A DNA stretch of 50,730 bases, from the NCBI GenBank assembly GCA_934089275.1, contig CAKOJJ010000006.1, positions 1-50,730 of the forward strand, read 5' to 3'. Shown piece after piece: positions 1 through 6,045 of this stretch. How positions within the stretch are numbered: position 1 is the stretch's first letter; each line of letters opens with the position of its first letter. The stretch is from an uncultured Bacilli bacterium (lineage in GTDB: Bacteria > Bacillota_I > Bacilli_A > RF39 > UBA660). A program made the position numbers and the translations under genes. The notes under the pieces are model-generated. The model had not been told where the DNA came from. It saw only the letters and a list, made by a program, of their open reading frames with translations, and ran no database searches.

Positions 1-177
1 GAAGCTATTAATGGTTGGATTAAAGAAGAATTATTTATTGATTTTAATATTAATAATTCTAATGATATTTATAAATCCATTGAAGATTACATTCATTATT
101 TCAATTATGAAAGGCCTCAATGTGCTCTTAATTATTTAACTCCAATGCAATATAAAAACATTTATTATATTAAATAA
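1..177 (+). CDS. IS3-family transposase, C-terminal end (partial)
   Basis: The reading frame is open from the first base of the window and ends in TAA at 175-177. The 58 visible residues match the end of an IS3/IS150-type DDE integrase: INGWIKEEL, then a spaced YIHYFNYERPQ block and LTPMQY. The YFNYERP...L..LTP pattern is the standard C-terminus of OrfB transposases and includes the region of the last catalytic Glu (probably E9 or E10). The enzyme cuts and joins the ends of its own element. The start and OrfA lie outside the window, so intactness cannot be judged. Confidence 0.88.
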   Translation, partial: EAINGWIKEELFIDFNINNSNDIYKSIEDYIHYFNYERPQCALNYLTPMQYKNIYYIK

Positions 178-251
178 ACTAATATTGGAATCCTTATATT
201 CAATACCCCCTTTATTTTTTTATAGTTGTCTACTTTTACTTGACCAATGCA
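1..251 (+). mobile_element. IS3-family insertion sequence, right end
   Basis: The transposase stop is followed by about 70 noncoding bases ending in a block at 226-251 (GTCTACTTTTACTTGACC, then AATGCA) that looks like an IS3-family terminal inverted repeat read outward. The CA at 250-251 suits the TG...CA tips of this family. The left end is outside the window, so the inverted repeat and target duplication cannot be confirmed. The element abuts the terminator of glf. Confidence 0.6.
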
Positions 252-253
252 TC

Positions 254-277
254 AAAAAAGAGTAAACATTTTACTCT
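254..277 (-). terminator. Terminator of glf
   Basis: On the minus strand AGAGTAAA / TTTACTCT (259-266 with 270-277) forms a perfect 8-bp stem with a 3-nt loop, followed by six T. It overlaps the glf stop codon. Confidence 0.8.
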
Positions 278-1365
278 AATTCTAAATCTAATGCATTTTT
301 AATTACATCATCCATATCATAATATTTATAATCTCCAAGTCTTCCTCCAAAGATAACTTTATCTTCAATGGAAGCAAGATTTCTATATTCTAATGCAAGT
401 TGATTATTCTTTTCATCATTAACTGTATAAAAAGGTTCCATTCCTTCTAACATATCACTTGGATATTCGTATGTAACAACTGTCTTAGCTGAATTATTAA
501 ATTCAAAGTGTTTATGTTCAATAACTCTTGTATAAGGAACTTCTCTACCAGTATAATTAACAACAGCATTTCCTTGAAAATTATCAACATCCAATATTTT
601 AGTTTCAAATTTTAAAGATCTATATTCCAAACGCCCTAAAGAATAATTATAAAATTCATCAAGTCGACCAGTATAAATAACCTTTTTTGCCATATCCATA
701 TACTCTTCTTTTTTATCAAAAAAATCTGTATTAAGTCTAACTTCTACACCTTCAAGCATACGTTCTACTAAAAGAGTATAACCACCTATTGGAATACCTT
801 GAAAACGATCATTAAAATAATTATTATCATATACAAATCTTACTGGAAGCCTTTTAATAATTGAAGGAGGTAAAAGCTTACAATCACGATTCCATTGTTT
901 TTCAGTATAGCCTTTTACTAACTTTTCATAAATTGTTCTACCTACTAAAGAAATAGCTTGTTCTTCAAGATTAGTAATCTCACTTCCCTCCATTTCTTTT
1001 CTTTCTTCTTCAATATGTTTTATTGCATCCATTGGAGTAAATACGTCATCCCATATTTTAGCAAAAGTATTCATATTAAAAGGCATATTATAAACTTCGT
1101 CTTTATATCTAGCTATCGGAGAATTTGTATATCTGTTAAACTCTACAAAAGAATTTACAAAATCCCATACATCTTTATAATCTGTATGAAATATATGTGC
1201 TCCATACTTATGAACATTAATGCCTTCAATATTTTCTGTATATACATTTCCAGCTATATGATCTCTTTTATCAATAACTAACACTTTTTTACCAGCCTTA
1301 TTAAGTCTATAAGCAACAGTTGCTCCAAAAAGACCAGCTCCAACAATTAAATAATCATATTTCAC
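271..1365 (-). CDS. glf: UDP-galactopyranose mutase
   Basis: A flavoenzyme that interconverts UDP-galactopyranose and UDP-galactofuranose, supplying galactofuranose for cell-surface glycans in the cytoplasm. The N-terminus has the Rossmann FAD motif GAGLFGATVAYRL followed by VIDKRDHIAGNVYT, and YGAHIFHTDYKDVW is a Glf signature. GYTEKQW and the C-terminal FGGRLGDYKYYDMDD are also typical. Length (364 aa) is normal. I place the start at a GTG (1363-1365), five bases after AGGTGA; the upstream in-frame GTG lies inside the Shine-Dalgarno. It lies just downstream of a co-directed two-gene unit, but a functional link to those genes is not evident. Confidence 0.95.
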   Translation of the reverse strand: MKYDYLIVGAGLFGATVAYRLNKAGKKVLVIDKRDHIAGNVYTENIEGINVHKYGAHIFHTDYKDVWDFVNSFVEFNRYTNSPIARYKDEVYNMPFNMNTFAKIWDDVFTPMDAIKHIEEERKEMEGSEITNLEEQAISLVGRTIYEKLVKGYTEKQWNRDCKLLPPSIIKRLPVRFVYDNNYFNDRFQGIPIGGYTLLVERMLEGVEVRLNTDFFDKKEEYMDMAKKVIYTGRLDEFYNYSLGRLEYRSLKFETKILDVDNFQGNAVVNYTGREVPYTRVIEHKHFEFNNSAKTVVTYEYPSDMLEGMEPFYTVNDEKNNQLALEYRNLASIEDKVIFGGRLGDYKYYDMDDVIKNALDLELE

Positions 1366-1383
1366 ATTTATCACCTAATAAAA

Positions 1384-1677
1384 TTATAATTTATTTTTTA
1401 TAAATTCACAATAAACATTACTCTTTTCAATACAAATTGACTCTTGATTTAACACAATTAAAATTTTATCAACAATATTTTTTAAAACGATCTCCTCTAT
1501 ATCAAGCAATATATAAATTAAAGTATGTTCTAAAGACGTACTCATTCCACTTGCAATAAAATAAGTATATTTATAGTCTTTAAAATATTCATTTATAATA
1601 CTAATTGATTTATTTATATCTAAAGAGACTTCAGTATCACGATCATTTAATCCAATATATAAAGTGTATTTAATCAT
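1384..1677 (-). CDS. Small uncharacterised protein (97 aa)
   Basis: Not recognised. It begins MIKYTLYIGLNDRDTE and has alternating strand/helix character that could suit a small ferredoxin-like alpha/beta fold, with no signal peptide or membrane segment. Its ATG overlaps the stop of the upstream UPF0316 gene (ATGA at 1674-1677), and its AGAGGTGA ribosome-binding site lies in that gene's last codons, so the two are translationally coupled. It may be a cytosolic partner of the UPF0316 membrane protein; this is inferred only from the overlap. Confidence 0.7.
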   Translation of the reverse strand: MIKYTLYIGLNDRDTEVSLDINKSISIINEYFKDYKYTYFIASGMSTSLEHTLIYILLDIEEIVLKNIVDKILIVLNQESICIEKSNVYCEFIKNKL

Positions 1678-2159
1678 TTTTCACCTCTTATAAATTTTGC
1701 ATCATTTATAACTATTGAAGCAGATTTATCTATTTTATAAATGTTATTAACTAGTTCCTTATAATTTTTTTTATCAACTTCTAAGAATAATATATCTTTA
1801 CTTTCTCCCTTTAAATTTACAACATCTAAGCATATTGAATTTAATTTTTTTATCATTTTTTCATTAACCCCTTTTAAACTTACTTTTAAAGAATAAATTC
1901 CACTTATAAATTTTTCATTAATAAGTGTTCCAATAAACGTTCCTGTTGCGTATCCAAGCGCATAAGATACAACAATACAAAGAGAAGTGCTATTGGAAAC
2001 AAGTGCTTCCTTAGCAGCATAAAACCAAATAAATATTTCTACAAATGCAATAAGAGATGCCATGATTTTATTGCATTTAACTACAAACATCGTTCTAACA
2101 CTTGAAAGACTAACATCTAAAATCCTTGATAAAAATATTTTAAAACATAAAATAAGCAT
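1674..2159 (-). CDS. UPF0316 (DUF2179/DUF5698) membrane protein
   Basis: 161 aa. The N-terminal half has three predicted membrane segments (ILCFKIFLSRILDVSLSSVR, a segment near IAFVEIFIWFYAAKEAL, then VVSYALGYATGTFIG), which is the DUF5698 pattern; RILDVSLSSVRTMFVV is characteristic. The C-terminal soluble part is a DUF2179-like domain. Members of this family are conserved in Firmicutes but have no firmly assigned function. ATG at 2157-2159 follows AGGTGATATT. Transcribed divergently from the cotJ operon and coupled to the 97-aa gene downstream. Confidence 0.85.
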   Translation of the reverse strand: MLILCFKIFLSRILDVSLSSVRTMFVVKCNKIMASLIAFVEIFIWFYAAKEALVSNSTSLCIVVSYALGYATGTFIGTLINEKFISGIYSLKVSLKGVNEKMIKKLNSICLDVVNLKGESKDILFLEVDKKNYKELVNNIYKIDKSASIVINDAKFIRGEK

Positions 2160-2233
2160 AATATCACCTATTTTATTATGAGTAAATATTACCTTTTTAT
2201 TAGTTTTGCATATTATATCTTGGAGGTTTAATT

Positions 2234-2626
2234 ATGTTATTTGAATTTAATACAAACATCTATGATAGTAAATCAGATGAAACATTTGAAATCGATGAAG
2301 GATTTGTAAAAGGTAATCTATTTAAAGATGAATATGATGGATATAAAGATTACAAACCAGCAAAGATAACAGTTAAAAATGAAAGAGAAGCTCTTCTTAT
2401 AAAATTAATGATGTTAGATTTTGCTATAAATGATCTAAATCTATATCTTGCACTTAATCCCGATTGCAAAGAAAAATATGAAATGTTTACAAAATATTCT
2501 TTGATGTATCAAAAATGCTTAGAAGAATATGAAAAGAAATATCAAGTTTTAGAAGTATGTCATGATACTTTTGGTAAATATACATACAACTCTAATCCTT
2601 GGCCATGGGAGGGTGAAAATGTTTAA
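2234..2626 (+). CDS. cotJB: CotJA-CotJB fusion-like spore coat protein
   Basis: 130 aa. The N-terminal ~45 residues contain EGFVKGNLFKDEYDGYKDYKP, which resembles the core of CotJA (EGL..GTLFPELY..Y). The remainder is CotJB: REALLIKLMMLDFAINDLNLYLALNPD, then YEKKY and the terminal NPWPWEGE. In Bacillus subtilis cotJA, cotJB and cotJC are separate genes in a mother-cell operon whose products join the spore coat; here JA and JB appear fused. The ATG follows TTGGAGG. The stop overlaps the start of cotJC by 8 bases. Upstream, CATATTAT at 2209-2216 vaguely resembles a mother-cell sigma -10, but the spacing to any -35 is poor. Confidence 0.85.
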   Translation: MLFEFNTNIYDSKSDETFEIDEGFVKGNLFKDEYDGYKDYKPAKITVKNEREALLIKLMMLDFAINDLNLYLALNPDCKEKYEMFTKYSLMYQKCLEEYEKKYQVLEVCHDTFGKYTYNSNPWPWEGENV

Positions 2627-3176
2627 GTATGATAAAAAATTGCCATATCCAATCAATATTAAGAAAAAAGATTTAAAAATGGCAAAATATATTGTTACTC
2701 AATTTGGCGGTGCAAATGGTGAACTTGGAGCTGCATTAAGATATTTTTCTCAAAAGTTTTCTATGCCAACTGAAGAAGGTAAAAATTTACTTAGCTCAAT
2801 TGCAACAGAAGAATTTTCTCATAACGAAATGATCTGTACAATGTTATATCAACTTACAAAAGATGCAAGTTTAAAAGAAATGCAAGAAGCTGGACTTGAT
2901 ACTTTATACACTGAACATGGTAAAGGTATTTATCCAACTGACTCCAATGGAGTTCCATTTACAGCAACATATTTTGCATCTGTTGGGGACCCAATAGCTG
3001 ATTTAGTTGAAGATATGGCAGCTGAACAAAAAGCTAGAGTCACTTATGAACATTTAATAGATCTTGCAACTGACGAAGATGTAATTGCACCACTTCTATT
3101 CTTACGTCAAAGAGAAATTGTTCATTTTGATAGATTTCAAGAGTTATATAAAAAATATAAAAGTTTGGGTTACTAA
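2619..3176 (+). CDS. cotJC: CotJC, manganese-catalase-like spore coat protein
   Basis: 185 aa from the ATG at 2619, chosen because GGGAGGGTG lies just upstream and the family begins M(W/F)xYxKKLxYPxxI. It is a ferritin-like four-helix protein of the Mn-catalase family: QFGGANGELGAALRYFSQ, ATEEFSHNEMI, and EQKARVTYEHL with RQREIVHFDRF carry the Glu/His ligands of the di-manganese site (E, ExxH, E, ExxH). In B. subtilis CotJC is a spore coat component. Apparent length is normal. It ends in a strong terminator and is co-translated with the upstream cotJA/JB gene. Confidence 0.93.
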   Translation: MFKYDKKLPYPINIKKKDLKMAKYIVTQFGGANGELGAALRYFSQKFSMPTEEGKNLLSSIATEEFSHNEMICTMLYQLTKDASLKEMQEAGLDTLYTEHGKGIYPTDSNGVPFTATYFASVGDPIADLVEDMAAEQKARVTYEHLIDLATDEDVIAPLLFLRQREIVHFDRFQELYKKYKSLGY

Positions 3177-3188
3177 TCCAAACTTTTT
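3159..3188 (+). terminator. Terminator of cotJ operon
   Basis: AAAAGTTTGG / CCAAACTTTT stem around the cotJC stop, with flanking A and T runs so that it could act in both directions (also for the AbiE genes read the other way). A near copy is at 4713-4737. Confidence 0.8.
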
Positions 3189-3194
3189 ATAATG

Positions 3195-4055
3195 CTATTG
3201 TAATTTATCAGTAATATTAACAAAAAATTCTTTACACCATAAATTTAAATCGTCAACATTTTTGATAAACGGTTTTACATCTTCCTTTGCCTCATCATAA
3301 TTTATTTCATTAAATTTATTAGTTAGTAATCTTTTAACAACTTCAATATTAAAAATTTCATTTTTATTAATATAATTAGATCCTATCAATTTATTTTTTA
3401 ATAGTTCTAAATTAACTTTTGTATCTCCAGCCAAGAAAAATATATAGTCATATAAATCTCTTCCTTTAACTCTGGTTTTCCAACCTCTACACAATATTGC
3501 ATGTATTTTACCAGCTAATAAAGACTCTCTATCATATAATTTAATTTGATGCGGACTTGGAAGCAATTTATACTTAACTTCATAGGTTGCACCATCAGGT
3601 GGATTTATATCAACTTCAAACTTTATTTTTATATCTTTTAAAATATGATCATAATTATGCGATTCTTCGTTTGGAAAAAATTTTAGTATATGTTCTAAAG
3701 TATTTCCTTTTAGAAACGCTGAAGTAATATTTGATTCAATACTTTTCACTTTAGTATTTATCTTTAAATTTATTCCATAGGCTTTTAATTCTTTTTCAAC
3801 ATATATAAAATATTTGCTCAAATCAAAATCTTTATTTGATTTGACTAAAGCAAAATCCAAATCTTCTGAAAATCTATCTAAATTATAAAATATTCTTAAA
3901 GCTGTTCCTCCATAGAAGGATGCCTCATAAAAAAAACCACCTCTAGATAATCCGGACAAAACTATTTCTTGTATTATTTCTTTTAAAGCATTTATTTCAT
4001 CATTGGTATTTTTTATTTCATATTTAGATAGCATTTGTTCAACTATATTATTCAT
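3195..4055 (-). CDS. abiEii: AbiEii/AbiGii nucleotidyltransferase toxin
   Basis: 286 aa; toxin of a type IV AbiE toxin-antitoxin module. Members transfer nucleotides and cause reversible growth arrest during phage infection. The nucleotidyltransferase core is visible: FYGGTALR (49-54), RFSEDLDF (61-68, metal-binding acidic pair), FEVDIN (third acidic position, near 147-149) and KGRDLYDY (197-204), the hallmark of DUF1814. The key acidic residues look intact. Its ATG overlaps the end of abiEi by 8 bases and has a strong GAGGAGGGG site, so toxin follows antitoxin in one operon. The cassette sits between two similar terminators. Confidence 0.93.
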   Translation of the reverse strand: MNNIVEQMLSKYEIKNTNDEINALKEIIQEIVLSGLSRGGFFYEASFYGGTALRIFYNLDRFSEDLDFALVKSNKDFDLSKYFIYVEKELKAYGINLKINTKVKSIESNITSAFLKGNTLEHILKFFPNEESHNYDHILKDIKIKFEVDINPPDGATYEVKYKLLPSPHQIKLYDRESLLAGKIHAILCRGWKTRVKGRDLYDYIFFLAGDTKVNLELLKNKLIGSNYINKNEIFNIEVVKRLLTNKFNEINYDEAKEDVKPFIKNVDDLNLWCKEFFVNITDKLQ

Positions 4056-4638
4056 TTTTTCCCCTCCTCATGTATTTAGCAAGTAACTCAACATTTGTAG
4101 AATGATATAAACAACTTAATTTTATTATTTTATCAATATTTAATTTATTAAATTCATCAATATCGATTCTTAAATCATCAAATAACATCTTTTTCAAATT
4201 GGAATAATTATAAAGTGGAGAAATAGTATATAATTTATCACATAAAGCCTTTTCAGGAGTTGCAATTTGAAATGAATAACCATTCTCTTCCTTTAATAAT
4301 ATTTCTTCAGAATAGACTTCAATGGGAACATCACGATAAGTAAATACTCCAAACATTGTGGTATATTCTTTCTTTTTTTTCTTATCAAAAGTTGCACATG
4401 TAATTGTTGTAACTCTTTCAGGAATTAATCCATAATAAGATAATGCATATTCAAAAGATATATAAGAAGGACCATATATACTACTGGCCAATAAGTATCC
4501 TGGTGTATTAGGATCAGTTTCGTAAACACCTGAAACTATTTTATACAATTTACCATTCTTAATATCTCTGCTAATTTTATTATTTTTATTTGAATATTCT
4601 TTTAAATTATTCTTAATGCAGTTACTAAAAAATACCAT
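4048..4638 (-). CDS. abiEi: AbiEi antitoxin / transcriptional repressor
   Basis: 196 aa from the ATG at 4636-4638, preceded by AGAGGTGA; the in-frame TTG further upstream (4686) lies beyond the operator and has no site. AbiEi antitoxins have an N-terminal winged helix that binds inverted repeats in their own promoter and a C-terminal antitoxin domain. Visible family features are the repeat ISRDIKNGKLYKIVSGVYE, IYGPSYISFEYALSYYGLIPE and ATPEKALCDKLY. It is the first gene of the operon and overlaps the toxin gene. An operator-like inverted repeat lies directly upstream. Confidence 0.9.
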   Translation of the reverse strand: MVFFSNCIKNNLKEYSNKNNKISRDIKNGKLYKIVSGVYETDPNTPGYLLASSIYGPSYISFEYALSYYGLIPERVTTITCATFDKKKKKEYTTMFGVFTYRDVPIEVYSEEILLKEENGYSFQIATPEKALCDKLYTISPLYNYSNLKKMLFDDLRIDIDEFNKLNIDKIIKLSCLYHSTNVELLAKYMRRGKNE

Positions 4639-4683
4639 ATTTTCACCTCTAAATACCATTTTATGGTATTTTAAGGTGAAAAT
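4639..4683. promoter_or_regulatory. 45-bp inverted-repeat operator of abiE
   Basis: ATTTTCACCT (4639-4648) pairs with AGGTGAAAAT (4674-4683), and AAATACCAT (4651-4659) pairs with ATGGTATTT (4663-4671), leaving only two 2-nt mismatched spacers and a 3-nt centre. A further AAATACCAT lies at 4630-4638 over the start codon. AbiEi proteins are known to repress by binding inverted repeats, so this is the likely site. In RNA the same palindrome would bury the Shine-Dalgarno. Confidence 0.75.
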
Positions 4684-4705
4684 CAAGCGTTTTCGTGCTT
4701 TTTCA

Positions 4706-4737
4706 TAAAAAAATTTGGAGTCTAATCCAAACTTTTT
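4706..4737 (-). terminator. Terminator of the GtrA-like gene
   Basis: Minus strand TTTGGA / TCCAAA stem (4714-4719 with 4726-4731) followed by T7. It overlaps the stop codon of the gene and shares CTAATCCAAACTTTTT with the cotJ terminator at 3173-3188. Confidence 0.75.
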
Positions 4738-5213
4738 TTAAATACAAATAACTTACTTATAATATAATTACCAACTATCTGCATAACTTGACATATAATA
4801 GTTGCAATTACTACCCAAACATTGGAATTTAATGAAAGCAATGTACAAATAAACCACATTATGAACATTTCAATTAATAAAGTTGCAACTCTTCCTAATG
4901 TAAAATTAAATATTTCTTTTACTATATTTTTTTCTTTTGATTTAAATACAAATACTCTGTTAGTAATGTATGCAAACATTACTGCACCAATCCAAGAAAT
5001 AATAACTGAAGTTTGTAATTCAATTGGATTAGACGCATCAAAAATCGTAAATAATAAAGCATACTTTATCCCTAAGGATACAATAGTTGTAAGAATTCCA
5101 ACAATCAAATAGTTCCATATCTCAGGATTTTTATAATATATATTCCATCCCCAATTCCAAAATTTTATTATTGGGTTATTTCTATCATTTTTAATTATTA
5201 ACTTTTTTTCCAT
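4722..5213 (-). CDS. GtrA-like membrane protein
   Basis: About 163 aa with four hydrophobic segments (for example YLIVGILTTIVSLGIKYALL, VIISWIGAVMFAYITNRVFVF, and two after residue 115). The YLIVGxxTTxVxxGxxYxL start, the NRxFVF between TM2 and TM3 and the ending IISKLFVFKK define the GtrA/DPMS-like family. These proteins are proposed to move or assist translocation of polyprenyl-linked sugars across the membrane for glycan decoration. Start taken at ATG 5211-5213; the upstream GTG lies in the weak ribosome-binding site. With Glf and GT2 it fits an envelope-glycan theme, but no partner glycosyltransferase is adjacent. Confidence 0.88.
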   Translation of the reverse strand: MEKKLIIKNDRNNPIIKFWNWGWNIYYKNPEIWNYLIVGILTTIVSLGIKYALLFTIFDASNPIELQTSVIISWIGAVMFAYITNRVFVFKSKEKNIVKEIFNFTLGRVATLLIEMFIMWFICTLLSLNSNVWVVIATIICQVMQIVGNYIISKLFVFKKSLD

Positions 5214-5244
5214 ACTTATCACTAGAGTAAGTATAACATAAAAG

Positions 5245-6009
5245 TTAAATTGTTTTAAATAAATTTTTCTTTGTTTTAGGATATTCTAACTGAACTTCAT
5301 CTACAGTTGCTTCCCATATCTTACCATTGTTTTCTGTATAGAATTCCATATTTCCATCTTTTACTCTTATTAAACTGACATCAAAAGTAATTCCATCAGC
5401 AGTATAATCTTGTAAAAGGTAATAATTTCCGTATTCACTCGCAACTTTAATCAAATCGTTTTTTTGATAAACTTCTCCACCGATATCTAAACTTTCAGGA
5501 TATTCACAAGAATCAGTATTATTATGAGGATAAATTGATATACCATCTAAATTAAGTCCGCTTTCAATATGAAAATCTGGATACTCATCACTGCAAGGAG
5601 TAATGATTGTATATTTAGACATTAACATTGCTCCAGCACTATAACCAAGAATTACAGCTTTACTATTTTTAATAGAATCTAAAATCCCTAGTTCTTCACT
5701 CATTTCTCTTTGCTTAAATGGATCTCCTCCCATAAGCATGATGAAACTTGCACTTTCTACATAGGCCTTAGCATCTTCTTTGCTCGTATCAGGAGTAATA
5801 ATAATCGATTCATCAAACTCAATTCCTACTTTTTCAAAATGTTCGATAAATTCTGGAACATTCTTGCTTATTGCTTTTCCAACTTTATGTGACCCACCTG
5901 GAATATAAACAATTCTCTTTGTATCCTTTAAATCCTCTTTAAACATATCTCCTAATCCATGTCCAAAAGCATTGTTCTTGTCAAAACCACTACAATAGTA
6001 TCTTACCAT
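5245..6009 (-). CDS. Peptidase S51 (PepE/cyanophycinase-like) family protein
   Basis: 254 aa with a class-I glutamine-amidotransferase-like fold. The nucleophile elbow GYSAGA (Ser) and the preceding MLMGGDPF define family S51, which includes aspartyl dipeptidase PepE and cyanophycinase. IYPHNNT may hold the catalytic His. No signal peptide, so cytosolic. The substrate cannot be told; PepE-type cleavage of Asp-X dipeptides is the safest expectation. ATG follows AAGAAGTGATAAA. The C-terminal extension (from about 205) is longer than in E. coli PepE and resembles the Bacillus YgaJ type. Confidence 0.85.
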   Translation of the reverse strand: MVRYYCSGFDKNNAFGHGLGDMFKEDLKDTKRIVYIPGGSHKVGKAISKNVPEFIEHFEKVGIEFDESIIITPDTSKEDAKAYVESASFIMLMGGDPFKQREMSEELGILDSIKNSKAVILGYSAGAMLMSKYTIITPCSDEYPDFHIESGLNLDGISIYPHNNTDSCEYPESLDIGGEVYQKNDLIKVASEYGNYYLLQDYTADGITFDVSLIRVKDGNMEFYTENNGKIWEATVDEVQLEYPKTKKNLFKTI

Positions 6010-6045
6010 TTTATCACTTCTTTCTTTGAAAGTATTATAACATAT

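Noticed and set aside
2183..2216. Mother-cell sigma promoter before cotJ
   Set aside because: CATATTAT resembles a sigma-E/K -10, but the AAATATT candidate -35 is 18 bases away, too far, so it is not listed as a feature.
4639..4686. Upstream TTG start for abiEi at 4684-4686
   Set aside because: It would put the operator inside the coding region and has no ribosome-binding site; the ATG at 4638 has a good one.
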